Assembly (NCBI GenBank): GCA_965246745.1
Contig: OZ251980.1
Location: 1,364,001-1,428,000 of the forward strand
Length of the DNA: 64,000 nucleotides
Origin: JANXMY01 sp965246745
GTDB lineage: Bacteria; Armatimonadota; Armatimonadia; Armatimonadales; Capsulimonadaceae
Reading direction: 5' to 3'
Position numbers and translations under genes: made by a program
Shown here: positions 49,780-57,936 of the stretch, in pieces
How the letters are laid out: the number at the start of each line of letters is the position of its first letter
How positions within the stretch are numbered: position 1 is the first letter of the stretch
Notes under the pieces: model-generated
What the model was told of the DNA's origin: nothing
The model's database searches: none
The model's input: the letters and a program-made list of their open reading frames with translations, nothing else

Positions 49780-50877
49780 TTATGTCACCGGCGGCGGCGG
49801 GCCGCTGCGCTCCCACAGATGGAGCATCACCGCTTCGGGGTCCGCCGCCGGCAGGGGAGAAACCCGCACCAAATACTCCTTTCCGTACCGCCGGTCCATC
49901 ACCACTATTTTCTTCACTATTTTCTTCTGTGCAATCCCCTCAGCCATCGCGCTCCACTCGGCGGCCCACGGCGCGAGCCGGCGTCGCGGCAGGGCTTTTT
50001 CCTGAAGCGCCCCGCTGCGGCGGCTGCGGACCCAAAGCGTATCGCCGCTCGGCTCCAAGCTCAGCTCGCTCACCCCAGCCAAAAGCGCCCCCAAAAGAAG
50101 CGCCGGCGCGGAAAGCTGTTCCGGCGCAGGCGCCCCGGCCGGCCGGCTTGGGAACGCCTGCGCCGGATCGAAAAAAGCCCAGGCGGTTTCGGCATCCTCA
50201 AGCAGCACAGACACCCGCTCCGCGCCCAAACGCAGCGGAACAATGTCGTCCTCCCCGCAGCGCAGCACCCAGCTTTGGACAAACCGCCACTGCCCGTCCA
50301 GCCGCAGGGCCAACAGTTTTTTGCGCCCCAGCAGCCGGTACAGCAGCGGCAGGCCGACGCCGAGATAAGCCGCCGCTTCGTCCGGGGTCATCAGCTCCTG
50401 CGGCGGCGGGGCCTGCCCCTCGGGCCAGTAGACTGTCAGGAAGCGCAGCGCGTGATGCGCGGAAGCCAGGGAAACGCCGAACTGATTCAGCACGGCAGCT
50501 TCAATGCTGTCGGCCCTTCGCAGCAAGCCGAGCAGCAGATGCTCCGTGCCGACCCGGCTGCTCCCCAGCCGCGCCGCTTCCTCGGACGCCAAAACAAGCG
50601 TTTCCTGCGCCGCTTGGGTCAGCGTCAATTTCTGTCCCGCGCGGCGTCCGCCCCGCACGCAGGACGCCGTGGTTTCGGCCCGCAGCGCCGGCACCGAAAC
50701 ACCGCTTTGTTCCAGCAGAATTCGCGCCCCGCTCGGCGCAGCGGTCTCCGCATCGAATTCTTGGAGCAGCCCAAGCAGCAAATGCTCCGGCCCGGCCCGG
50801 CTCGACCCAAAGCGCTCGGCTTCTTTTTGCGCGAAAAGCACCGCCCTGCGGGCGTCTTCACTGAATTTCTCGAACAT
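49780..50877 (-). CDS. Clp_N / helix-turn-helix / GspE-like N-lobe fusion
   Basis: A 365-residue protein with an unusual layout. Residues about 1-70 (FEKFSEDARRAVLFAQKEAE, GPEHLLLGLLQE) and about 80-150 (AAQETLVLASEEAARLGSSR, GTEHLLLGLLR) are two Clp N-terminal repeats. Residues 163-205 (MTPDEAAAYLGVGLPLLYRL) are an excisionase-like helix-turn-helix. The rest (about 240-360; LLLGALLAGVSELSLEPSGD, LWVRSRRSGALQEKAL, YLVRVSPLPAADPEAVMLHL) resembles the N-lobe of GspE/PilB secretion ATPases without the ATPase lobe. No AAA domain is present. It is divergent from pyrG with its own promoter. Confidence 0.75.
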   Translation of the reverse strand: MFEKFSEDARRAVLFAQKEAERFGSSRAGPEHLLLGLLQEFDAETAAPSGARILLEQSGVSVPALRAETTASCVRGGRRAGQKLTLTQAAQETLVLASEEAARLGSSRVGTEHLLLGLLRRADSIEAAVLNQFGVSLASAHHALRFLTVYWPEGQAPPPQELMTPDEAAAYLGVGLPLLYRLLGRKKLLALRLDGQWRFVQSWVLRCGEDDIVPLRLGAERVSVLLEDAETAWAFFDPAQAFPSRPAGAPAPEQLSAPALLLGALLAGVSELSLEPSGDTLWVRSRRSGALQEKALPRRRLAPWAAEWSAMAEGIAQKKIVKKIVVMDRRYGKEYLVRVSPLPAADPEAVMLHLWERSGPPPPVT

Positions 50878-50968
50878 CAGCGGCCTTTCAAGATTATGCC
50901 GCTTTCGGCAACGCCTCCGGGTTGCCTTTGTCGGACAGCATGCGGTACAGCGCTCCGCGCGTCACTTT

Positions 50969-50998
50969 ATAGTAACCTCTCGGCCGCTCGCCTGTCAA
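50969..50998 (-). promoter_or_regulatory. Promoter of the Clp_N fusion gene
   Basis: On the minus strand TTGACA (50993-50998), 18-nt spacer, TACTAT (50969-50974). The leader to the ATG at 50877 is about 85 nt. Confidence 0.6.
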
Positions 50999-51015
50999 GC
51001 GCACGGAAAAACGCC

Positions 51016-51045
51016 TTGCCAAACGCTTCGGCAATGTGCCATAAT
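51016..51045 (+). promoter_or_regulatory. Promoter of pyrG
   Basis: TTGCCA (51016-51021), 18-nt spacer, CATAAT (51040-51045), about 87 nt before the pyrG start at 51139. Confidence 0.6.
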
Positions 51046-51138
51046 AACCGGGCGCGAGGGTTCTTCCGAGCTTCTTTTGACCTTCGCCGCATCCCCGCGC
51101 CCCCAATGTATCCAACTCGGCTTTTTGTCAGGAGCTTC

Positions 51139-52839
51139 ATGTCTACTCAGACCCATCATCAGATTCACACAAAGTATATTTTCGTCACCGGCGGCGTCGT
51201 GTCGTCCATCGGCAAGGGGATCACGACCGCGAGCTTAGGCCGTTTACTCAGAAACCGAGGGTTCGGAGTCACGATGACCAAGCTCGACCCGTACATCAAC
51301 GTAGATGCCGGGACGATGAACCCGTACCAGCATGGGGAAGTGTTTGTGACCGACGACGGCGCGGAAACCGATTTGGACTTAGGCCACTATGAGCGCTTTG
51401 TAGACATCAATCTGACCCGCGATTCGACCGTGACCACCGGCGGCGTGTATTCCACGGTGATCGCTAAAGAGCGGCGCGGGGATTATCTCGGCGGGACCGT
51501 GCAGATGATTCCCCACATCACCAACGAAATCAAAGAGCGGGTAATTTCTCTCGGCAAAAAGTCGGAAGCCGACGTGGTGATCGCCGAAATCGGCGGAACG
51601 GTCGGAGACATCGAAGGGCTGCCGTTTTTGGAAGCCATTCGCCAATTACGCAAAGATGTCGGGCACGAAAACGTGCTGTACGTTCATGTCACGCTCATCC
51701 CGTATGTCGGGCCGTGGGGCGAAGTCAAAACCAAGCCGACCCAGCATTCGGTGATTAAGCTGCGCGAGATCGGCATCCAGCCCGACGTTCTCATCTGCCG
51801 CACCAAGCTCGACATTGACGACGAGATGAAAGAAAAAATCAGCCTCTTTTGCGACGTGGACAAAGACGCCGTGATTGAAGCCAAAGACTCCGAGACGATC
51901 TACGAAATCCCGATGGTCTTTGAGCAGGAAGGGCTGGCCGATCTCGTCGTCAAGCGGCTCGGCCTCCATGACGGCCCCGCCAACATGGCTGAGTGGCATG
52001 ATCTGGTGCGCCGGGTCAAGCAGCCCCGGCACGAAGTCCAAGTCGCCGTGGTCGGCAAGTACACCGGCAACGGCGACGCTTACATCTCCATCGCCGAAGC
52101 CTTGAAGCACGGCGGCATTGCGGGCGACGCCCGCGTTTCGATTGAATGGATCGAAAGCGACGACCTGGAAGAACCCAATCTCGACATGGCCGCGCGTTTC
52201 GCCGGCACTGATGCCCTCGTCGTCGCGCCGGGCTTCGGCGCACGCGGGGTCGAAGGCAAAATCGCCGCCATTCGCTATGCCCGCGAGTCCGGCCTGCCGT
52301 TTTTCGGCATCTGCTACGGTTTGCAGATGGCCGTGATCGAGTTCGCCCGCCACGCCTGCGGCCTTTTGGACGCCAACACCGAGGAAGTGGACCCCGCGAC
52401 CCCCCACCCGGTCGTCCATATCCTGCCCGAGCAGAAGCACGTGGTCGACAAAGGCGCGTCCATGCGCCTCGGCGCGTACCCCTGCCGCCTCACGCAAGAT
52501 TCGATGGCGGCCAAGCTGTACGGCGCGGGCAGCATTTCCGAGCGCCACCGCCACCGCTACGAAGTCAACAACGAGTACCGCGAGCAGATGGCCGCCGCCG
52601 GCATGGCCTTCAGCGGCGTCTCGCCCGATTACCGTTTGGTCGAGATCGTCGAGCTGCCCCAGAGTGTCCACCCCTATTTCATCGCCACCCAGTTCCACCC
52701 GGAGTTCAAGTCCCGCCCCAACCGCGCCCACCCGCTGTTTGCGGGACTCATCGCCGCCGCCCTGACCCGCAAGACGGACAGCCAAGTGAACGGCGGCGCG
52801 GAACAAGAGATCGAAGTCGCGGCGGAGATGCTGGCATGA
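51139..52839 (+). CDS. pyrG: CTP synthase PyrG
   Basis: Makes CTP from UTP with glutamine as nitrogen donor. The 566-residue protein begins MSTQTHHQIHTKYIFVTGGV, then VVSSIGKGITTASLGRLL (P-loop). The synthase part has KLDPYINVDAGTMNPYQHGE, GGTVGDIEGLPFLEAIRQ, KTKPTQHSV. The glutaminase part (about 300-555) has the nucleophile region FFGICYGLQMAVIEFAR (Cys in the GICYG elbow) and HPEFKSRP with its His and Glu. ATG 51139 has CAGGAG upstream. The stop overlaps a 46-codon ORF. Confidence 0.97.
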   Translation: MSTQTHHQIHTKYIFVTGGVVSSIGKGITTASLGRLLRNRGFGVTMTKLDPYINVDAGTMNPYQHGEVFVTDDGAETDLDLGHYERFVDINLTRDSTVTTGGVYSTVIAKERRGDYLGGTVQMIPHITNEIKERVISLGKKSEADVVIAEIGGTVGDIEGLPFLEAIRQLRKDVGHENVLYVHVTLIPYVGPWGEVKTKPTQHSVIKLREIGIQPDVLICRTKLDIDDEMKEKISLFCDVDKDAVIEAKDSETIYEIPMVFEQEGLADLVVKRLGLHDGPANMAEWHDLVRRVKQPRHEVQVAVVGKYTGNGDAYISIAEALKHGGIAGDARVSIEWIESDDLEEPNLDMAARFAGTDALVVAPGFGARGVEGKIAAIRYARESGLPFFGICYGLQMAVIEFARHACGLLDANTEEVDPATPHPVVHILPEQKHVVDKGASMRLGAYPCRLTQDSMAAKLYGAGSISERHRHRYEVNNEYREQMAAAGMAFSGVSPDYRLVEIVELPQSVHPYFIATQFHPEFKSRPNRAHPLFAGLIAAALTRKTDSQVNGGAEQEIEVAAEMLA

Positions 52840-52976
52840 TAGAACGAGAGGAACTCACTGACGCGGAGGCGGAACTGCTGCCGCCGGGCGAGTACCCTTT
52901 CTGGACGCCCTACGATTCTTACGAAGCGGCTGCAATTTTACTGCGGGCTTTTGACGAAGACAAGACCATGTGTTAA
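52836..52976 (+). CDS. Small ORF fused to pyrG 3' end, truncated by LIR-C3
   Basis: An ATG overlapping the pyrG stop opens a 46-codon frame beginning MIEREELTDAEAELLPPG, then YPFWTPYDSYEAAAILLR. Codon use is clearly coding-like. The last residues (TMC) and the TAA lie in the left end of LIR-C3. It looks like the N-terminus of a gene cut by the element, or a gene whose end the element supplies. I do not recognise the protein. Confidence 0.5.
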   Translation: MIEREELTDAEAELLPPGEYPFWTPYDSYEAAAILLRAFDEDKTMC

Positions 52977-53110
52977 AACACACGGCTATACGGCGCGGAC
53001 GCCAGGAAACACCCGCTTCGCGAGGTTCAGAATAGAATACTTTCTAGTGCCGCGAAGCGGTACTTCGTGGCGTCCGCGCCGAGTAGCCGTGCAATTTATT
53101 GCATGGTCTT
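52963..53110. repeat. LIR-C3, 148-bp palindromic element
   Basis: Left end AGACCATGTGTTAAAACACA, then CGGCTATACGGCGCGGACGCC; right end GGCGTCCGCGCCGAGTAGCC, then GTGCAATTTATTGCATGGTCTT. Inner arms CGCTTCGCG / CGCGAAGCGG. The same element is at 5328-5471 and 19785-20043. Confidence 0.88.
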
Positions 53111-53126
53111 AATAAGGGTCAGGCCA

Positions 53127-53573
53127 ATGTCCGTCACCATCCGTGAAGTCACCGAAGCCGAACTCCCGGCGCTGCTGCATCTCTACACGCAGTTGAACCC
53201 GAACGACCCGCCTCTGCCACTCGGCGAAGCGGCTGAAATTTGGAAGACAATGGCGCAGCCAAACCAATGCGTGTACGGCGCTTATCGGGAGAATGAGCTT
53301 GTCGCGGCTTGTACGCTCATTGTGATCCCCAACCTGACACGGGGCGGGCGGCCTTACGCGCTGGTTGAAAACGTCGTGACCCACCCGGACCACCGCCGGC
53401 GCGGCTACGCGACGGCCCTGCTGAAACACGCTCTGGTGTCTGCTTGGGAGCGTAACTGCTACAAAGCCATGCTGCTGACGGGCAGCAAAAACGAAGCGAC
53501 GCTGCGGTTTTACGAGAACGCCGGCTTCCGGCGCGGCGTCAAAACCGGCTTCGTCGCCCGGCCCGGCGGCTAA
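53127..53573 (+). CDS. GNAT family N-acetyltransferase
   Basis: A 148-residue acetyltransferase: VTIREVTEAELPALLHLY at the start, ENVVTHPDHRRRGYATALLK as the acetyl-CoA binding motif A (R/Q-x-x-G-x-G/A type), then MLLTGSKNEATLRFYENAGF. The acceptor is unknown. ATG 53127 is 16 nt after LIR-C3; the longer frame upstream is within that element. It precedes the AEC gene by 6 nt. Confidence 0.88.
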   Translation: MSVTIREVTEAELPALLHLYTQLNPNDPPLPLGEAAEIWKTMAQPNQCVYGAYRENELVAACTLIVIPNLTRGGRPYALVENVVTHPDHRRRGYATALLKHALVSAWERNCYKAMLLTGSKNEATLRFYENAGFRRGVKTGFVARPGG

Positions 53574-53579
53574 CTTCCT

Positions 53580-54533
53580 TTGCTACTCTACACCGCCATC
53601 CTCACCGCCCTTGCGCCGCCGTTTCTGCTGATTTTGCTTGGCGCGGGACTGCGTCGTCTTGGGACGCTGCTGCCGGGCCATGTGCCGATCTTGAACGGCC
53701 TGGTGCTCAATGTCACCCTGCCGGCATTGGTCGTTGCGGGGCTGCTGCATGCGCCGCCGCTGTCGCTGCGCTTTGCCCTGCCGGTTTTGGCGCTGATCGG
53801 CGCGGAGATTGGGACGGCGGCGGCGCTGTATGCGCTCGGACGGGGGCTGCGCCTGCCGAACCCCCTGCTCGGGGCGCTGCTTTTGGTGGGCGTCTTCGGC
53901 AACACCGGGTTTATCGGCTACCCGCTGACCCTGGCGCTGTTTCCCCGGCAATTCCCCACGGCAATCTTGATGGACCAGTTCGGCATGTCGCTGCCGATGT
54001 ATTTCTTTGCCGCCGCACTCGGCGGGCGGCTCGGCGGCGGGGGCGGGCACGGAGCGGCCTTCAGGCGGCTGCTGCGGTCGCCGATCTTTTGGGCGGCGAT
54101 CCTCGGGCTGGCCCTGCATGCAATCATCCTGCCGCCGGACCTTGCGCATTCGGCGGTTCTTCGCAGGCTCGGCGGGGTGGCAATGCAGTGCCTGGGGTAT
54201 TTGGGGCAGGGCACGACCCCGCTGGTGCTGCTGGCGCTCGGCGTTTCGCTGCGGCCCGGCGCGGCGCTGAAGCACCCGGCGGCGCTGTGCCTGGCGTGCG
54301 TCGCAAAGCTCGCGCTCGGCCCGCTGCTGGCCTGGGGCCTGTGCCGGGCGCTGGGGCTGACGGGGGAAGAGCGGGCCGAGACGCTTTTGCAGGCCGCCAT
54401 GCCCCCGGCGGTGGTGGCGTCGGTGCTGGCCGGTCAGAACAAGCTGGAGGGCGACTTTGCAGTCGGGGTTGTGTTTGCCGCAACAGTTCTCTGCGCCGCT
54501 TCCGTGCCGCTGCTGCTGACGGCGCTGCGATGA
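53580..54533 (+). CDS. AEC family transporter
   Basis: A 317-residue, ten-helix membrane protein of the auxin-efflux-carrier family. LVLNVTLPALVVAGLLHAPP, GVFGNTGFIGYPLTLALF and EETLLQAAMPPAVVASV-like (ETLLQAAMPPAVVASVLAGQ) are the crossing-loop signatures. Bacterial members export organic acids or amino acids. It starts with TTG at 53580, 6 nt after the GNAT stop, without a clear ribosome site. Its stop abuts the next convergent stop directly. Confidence 0.85.
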   Translation: MLLYTAILTALAPPFLLILLGAGLRRLGTLLPGHVPILNGLVLNVTLPALVVAGLLHAPPLSLRFALPVLALIGAEIGTAAALYALGRGLRLPNPLLGALLLVGVFGNTGFIGYPLTLALFPRQFPTAILMDQFGMSLPMYFFAAALGGRLGGGGGHGAAFRRLLRSPIFWAAILGLALHAIILPPDLAHSAVLRRLGGVAMQCLGYLGQGTTPLVLLALGVSLRPGAALKHPAALCLACVAKLALGPLLAWGLCRALGLTGEERAETLLQAAMPPAVVASVLAGQNKLEGDFAVGVVFAATVLCAASVPLLLTALR

Positions 54534-55451
54534 CTAAAGCAGCCACAGGGCGACCAGCATGGCGGCGGTGACGCAGAGCAACAGCAGCAGCACATAGCTG
54601 ACCAAAATCACCTGCATCTTGAAAAATGTCTTGCTCCAGCTTTGCTTGTACACGGCCCGCAGGGCGGCCAAGAGATAGACCCAGAGGGCCAGGGCGACGG
54701 TGCCGATCAGCCAGTCGGGATGAAGCAACAGCAGCGGGGTCAGCACAAGAAACGCCAGCGCGTGGACGTGGAGCAGAAAGATTAAATGCTCGGCGTAAAA
54801 GCGCTTTGTCCGCAGATACAGCAGCTTCAAGGTAACGGCGAACAGCGGCAGCAGGAAAAACATCATCTTCGGGATGTCGTCAATCAAAGCCGCGACAAAC
54901 ATGGCCGGGCTTTGGTTGGCTTTCCTTGCGCCGCGCTCCATCGCCCGCTCGAACACGGAGCGGGCCGAAGCGGGCTGCGCCGCCGGCTTTGCCGCCGAAG
55001 ACTTTTCCCCCCCGGTGCCGAACGTGACGGAGCCGGGCTTGATATGGATAAAGCGGGCGCTCGGGTGCGCCCACGACAGCAGCAGAAAAAACAGGACGCT
55101 GAGGGTCAAGTACAGCTTCAGCGGGGACAAATACGGGACGCGGCGGCCTGCGTTGTACTCGTTGGTCAAAAAGCCGGGCCGGATCAGCAGCGGAACCAGG
55201 GTGCGGAGCAGCTTGGAGTCCCACGACGCCAGCTCGGCCAGGCCGTCGGCCAGCAGCGGGCCGAGCGAAACCGAATGGTCTTTGATTTCCTGCCCGCACT
55301 CGGCGCAGAACCGTCCCGTAGCCGGGGCCGCGCAGTTCAGGCAGCAGTCCGGGCGCGGCCTGGGCGGCATCCGAAAGCCAAGCCTCGGCGCAGGCGGCGC
55401 GGCGCGTGATACAGACGGCGCGGCGTCCGAGGTCTCAAAGTCCGTAGTCAT
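54534..55451 (-). CDS. DUF3667 membrane protein with zinc ribbon
   Basis: A 305-residue protein. After a Pro-rich N-terminus (about 1-33), a ribbon CLNCAAPATGRFCAECGQ, then SLGPLLADGLAELASWDSKL and RTLVPLLIRPGFLTNEYNAG, then RRVPYLSPLKLYLTLSVLFF, is the DUF3667 signature. Four or more helices fill the C-terminal half. Function unknown; often described as a membrane-associated regulator. Its ATG overlaps the upstream gene by 17 nt, suggesting coupling. Confidence 0.82.
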   Translation of the reverse strand: MTTDFETSDAAPSVSRAAPPAPRLGFRMPPRPRPDCCLNCAAPATGRFCAECGQEIKDHSVSLGPLLADGLAELASWDSKLLRTLVPLLIRPGFLTNEYNAGRRVPYLSPLKLYLTLSVLFFLLLSWAHPSARFIHIKPGSVTFGTGGEKSSAAKPAAQPASARSVFERAMERGARKANQSPAMFVAALIDDIPKMMFFLLPLFAVTLKLLYLRTKRFYAEHLIFLLHVHALAFLVLTPLLLLHPDWLIGTVALALWVYLLAALRAVYKQSWSKTFFKMQVILVSYVLLLLLCVTAAMLVALWLL

Positions 55452-56265
55452 TCAAGATGCCCTGCACAAACACGCGGGCGGCCCGCATCTCGTCAAGCGT
55501 CGCGACATTTTCAATCACCACCGGCACTTCCGGCAGAAACTGGGCAATCGCGCGAAGCTGCATGCCGAAGTCTAAAACGCCCCGCCCCGGCGGCAGAAAG
55601 ACCCGCTGCCCGGCGGCGTCCAGCGCAAAGTCTTTAAGATGCACCAAGCCGACCGCCGGGGCCATCCGGGCGACGACATCGGGGATCAGCGCTTTTTGGG
55701 CCGCGAAGCCGCGCACGGTCAGCAGATTGGGCGCGTCCAGCACCACCTGAACATCGCCGCCGGGAAAGCGCTTGGCCATGCGGACGCACGCGTCGGCGTG
55801 GTCCAGCACATGCGCGACAAATGGCTCCAGCAAAATCCGCACCGGCAGGCCGCGCACCTGCTCGCGCAGGCCGCTGAGGGCGATAAACAAGCTGTTGAAC
55901 GTTTCTTCTTCGGCGTTCAGCAGGTTCGGCGCGGTCAAGGTCTTGCCGTGCGTGCCGCTCCAGCAGACAATTCGCTCGCAGCCGTTCAGCATGCCCATGT
56001 TCTCAGCCAGAGTCCGCCAGTCCAGGCCGTCCACCCCGTGCATGCTGGGGTCCTCAAGCCGCAGCGGATTGATGTAGCAGCCGACGGCGTCCACTTGAAA
56101 GCCGGCGTCGCGGGCCGCCACTCCCATCTGCCGCACTTCGCCGGGAGTGATGCCGTGGATAAACGACGTGACTTGTCCCCGGCGGAAGCCCGCTTCGGTG
56201 GCACACCAGAACGCCGCCGGGATGTCGGTCTCCTCGTAAATGCTGACCATGACGCCGAGTTCCAT
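55435..56265 (-). CDS. Sugar phosphate isomerase/epimerase-like TIM barrel
   Basis: A 276-residue AP-endonuclease-2-fold protein: MELGVMVSIYEETDIPAAFW, VDAVGCYINPLRLEDP, RIVCWSGTHGKTLTAPN, VRILLEPFVAHVLDH, VQVVLDAPNLLTVRGFAAQK, LVHLKDFALDAAG and PVVIENVATLDEMR. The conserved His/Glu/Asp positions for a metal site are present (EPF, DAPN, HLKD, EN). The substrate is unknown; this family includes xylose, erythrulose and 2-keto-myo-inositol enzymes. The ATG at 56265 was chosen since the upstream frame is LIR-F3. Confidence 0.85.
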   Translation of the reverse strand: MELGVMVSIYEETDIPAAFWCATEAGFRRGQVTSFIHGITPGEVRQMGVAARDAGFQVDAVGCYINPLRLEDPSMHGVDGLDWRTLAENMGMLNGCERIVCWSGTHGKTLTAPNLLNAEEETFNSLFIALSGLREQVRGLPVRILLEPFVAHVLDHADACVRMAKRFPGGDVQVVLDAPNLLTVRGFAAQKALIPDVVARMAPAVGLVHLKDFALDAAGQRVFLPPGRGVLDFGMQLRAIAQFLPEVPVVIENVATLDEMRAARVFVQGILNDYGL

Positions 56266-56303
56266 TGCACCGCTTTTCTCGCCCTCTCGGGAGGGGCCGC
56301 CGG

Positions 56304-56424
56304 AGCGAGGGAATAAATTCCTCTCGCTAGTTAGGGTCGTCCTTCGGACGAAGGAACAGAAATTATTTAGTTTCTTTCGTCCGAAGGACGACCATTTGCA
56401 GCGAGTGAAGTTCACTTCCTCGCT
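56304..56424. repeat. LIR-F3, asymmetric 49-bp inverted repeat
   Basis: Centre GTCGTCCTTCGGACGAA matches its right copy exactly. The outer left module AGCGAGGGAATAAATTCCTC is that of LIR-F2, while the outer right module (GTGAAGTTCACTTCCTCGCT) is that of LIR-F1. The arms are therefore mixed. It lies 27 nt after the stop of the gene at 56451. Confidence 0.88.
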
Positions 56425-56450
56425 CGCCCTCGCTTCCGCTCTCCCAGGCC

Positions 56451-57104
56451 CTACCGCGCCGGCGTTTCGCTGAAAAAGTCCACCACCGTGTCGAGCCGCG
56501 CTTCTTCGGTTCGGCAGTTGTCGGACAAGTGCGCGTACTGCGTCTTGGCCGCCTCCATCGTCGCCGTGCTTTTTTCGATTTCCCGCTGAAGCTCGGCAAT
56601 TCGCGCTTCCGCCGCCGTGGTCAGGTCCGCAAGCTGCTCGCCGCGCGTCTGCCGGAACGCCTGCAAGGCGGCCTGCTTGCGGACGGCGTCGGCGACAATC
56701 GCTTCCGGGGTCCCGCCGACCGATTTCCCCAAAGCCGCCAGGGTGACATTGATGATCTGCTGCCGGGCGTCTTCCGAGACCCCCGCCGGCATGTTGCGAA
56801 GCATATCGAGCGCCTGCTCGGCGGTGAACGGCACGACGGCGACCCGCGCCTGGGCGTACAGCGCGGCAAAATCTACGAGGCCGTCGGCATCCACCGGGCT
56901 GCTTTCGTCGGGGGTGCCCGGCGGGGCGGGCGGCGCGGACAAGTTCTGCCGCTGCCGCGCTTCGCGCCGCTCCTGGATTTTCAGCGCCCCGTCCAGCTCA
57001 TCATACGCCGACTGCGGGATCGGCTCCGGCGGCGGCGGGGGCGGCGGGTCCTTGATGTCTACCAGCGCCCCCAGAGCGCGTTTCCAAATCGGATCAAGTG
57101 GCAT
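56451..57104 (-). CDS. Coiled-coil hypothetical protein
   Basis: A 217-residue protein. N-terminal MPLDPIWKRALGALVDIKDP is followed by a poly-proline stretch (PPPPPPPEPIPQSAYDELDG). A middle helical part (about 75-150, EQALDMLRNMPAGVSEDARQ, QIINVTLAALGKSVGGTPEA) precedes a C-terminal coiled coil (about 160-210, AEARIAELQREIEKSTATME). No catalytic motif. I do not recognise it. It is 19 nt after the HNH gene. Confidence 0.6.
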   Translation of the reverse strand: MPLDPIWKRALGALVDIKDPPPPPPPEPIPQSAYDELDGALKIQERREARQRQNLSAPPAPPGTPDESSPVDADGLVDFAALYAQARVAVVPFTAEQALDMLRNMPAGVSEDARQQIINVTLAALGKSVGGTPEAIVADAVRKQAALQAFRQTRGEQLADLTTAAEARIAELQREIEKSTATMEAAKTQYAHLSDNCRTEEARLDTVVDFFSETPAR

Positions 57105-57123
57105 GATAATTACGGAACATGAC

Positions 57124-57525
57124 TTAGGGAAAAAGACCAAGCCGCATCCATTGGCGGCGGGCCGTGCGCTGGGCATCGCTGTTCAAGCTTAGGCACACAA
57201 CCGTTGCCCGGCCCATCGGCGTCAGCCCATAAATCAATGCCGTCTCGCTATCGGCGTAAAAATGCTGCTCCCAAAAATCTCGCCGTGGGTGGAACAGCCT
57301 CGTCAGCGCTCCATCTTCTGGGTCTGAGCCGTCCACGCGAGTGGATTTATAGGCATTGCAGGCACGGCAGGACAAAGCCAGATTTGCTTCTGCGTTTTCT
57401 CCTTCGCGCACACGAGGCGTGATATGATCGACTTCAAACGAAAAGTTGGATAGCACTTCCGGGGCATGACAATACTCACAGCGATATTCAGCCCGTGCGG
57501 CGATTCGCGCGTGCTGTGGGTTCAT
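57124..57525 (-). CDS. HNH endonuclease
   Basis: A 133-residue protein. ARAEYRCEYCHAPEVLSNFS supplies CxxC; FEVDHITPRVREGE is the His of the HNH fold; ANLALSCRACNAYKSTRVDG the Asn/His end with the second CxxC. The C-terminal part (FLFHPRRDFWEQHFYADSE-like) is common to small HNH proteins in cyanobacteria and relatives. Translational coupling to the upstream gene (4-nt ATGA overlap) suggests a two-gene unit. Role unknown. Confidence 0.88.
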   Translation of the reverse strand: MNPQHARIAARAEYRCEYCHAPEVLSNFSFEVDHITPRVREGENAEANLALSCRACNAYKSTRVDGSDPEDGALTRLFHPRRDFWEQHFYADSETALIYGLTPMGRATVVCLSLNSDAQRTARRQWMRLGLFP

Positions 57526-57881
57526 AGCCCGGCTTCATCCGCCAGTCGCGCGGCGCGGCTGGCAGACGCATACAGCTCGGTTTCAATCAAGGCGTCCAAC
57601 TCTTTTTGTTCTTCAGAAGGAAAAGCCGTTCCTGAGTCTCTGGCTTGACGCCAGGCAGTCATCAGCTCTCCGAGACGCTGCTGCTGCGCGGCGTTGAAAA
57701 ACTGGTCGGGGCGTAGACTCTGAACAATAACCAGCATTCCTGCTTCGGCATCGGGAAGCTGCGGCGTAAGCGCATCAAGCGCCTCGCCCAGTGTCCGGCC
57801 TTGCGAGTGCTTATCGCCTGCCGCTCCTTGATATGCTATTCCTTTTTCTGTCGGCACCGGCAGGATCGCTACAGTTGTCAT
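57522..57881 (-). CDS. HNH-associated conserved protein
   Basis: A 119-residue protein: VAILPVPTEKGIAYQGAAGD, KHSQGRTLGEALDALTPQL, then FFNAAQQQRLGELMTAWRQA, and a C-terminal helical tail EQKELDALIETELYASASRA. It is coupled to the HNH gene by a 4-nt overlap. Short pairs of this type (N-terminal beta domain plus a helical end) accompany HNH genes in several genomes. It may be an inhibitor or partner; that is inference. Confidence 0.6.
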   Translation of the reverse strand: MTTVAILPVPTEKGIAYQGAAGDKHSQGRTLGEALDALTPQLPDAEAGMLVIVQSLRPDQFFNAAQQQRLGELMTAWRQARDSGTAFPSEEQKELDALIETELYASASRAARLADEAGL

Positions 57882-57936
57882 TGGATTTACCTCAATGCTG
57901 CTATTTTACCACGGTTTGTCTACTGCGTTGTCTCGT

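Noticed and set aside
50894..51115. A 73-codon minus-strand ORF upstream of the Clp_N fusion gene
   Set aside because: It overlaps the promoter of that gene and the pyrG promoter, and its first half has no coding-like bias. The last 25 codons look helical but are too short to support.
5328..53110. LIR-C elements as IS ends or complete insertion sequences
   Set aside because: None contains a transposase-sized ORF. Short frames in them starting MCFNT come from the terminal ATGTGTT(A/G)AAACA and are chance.
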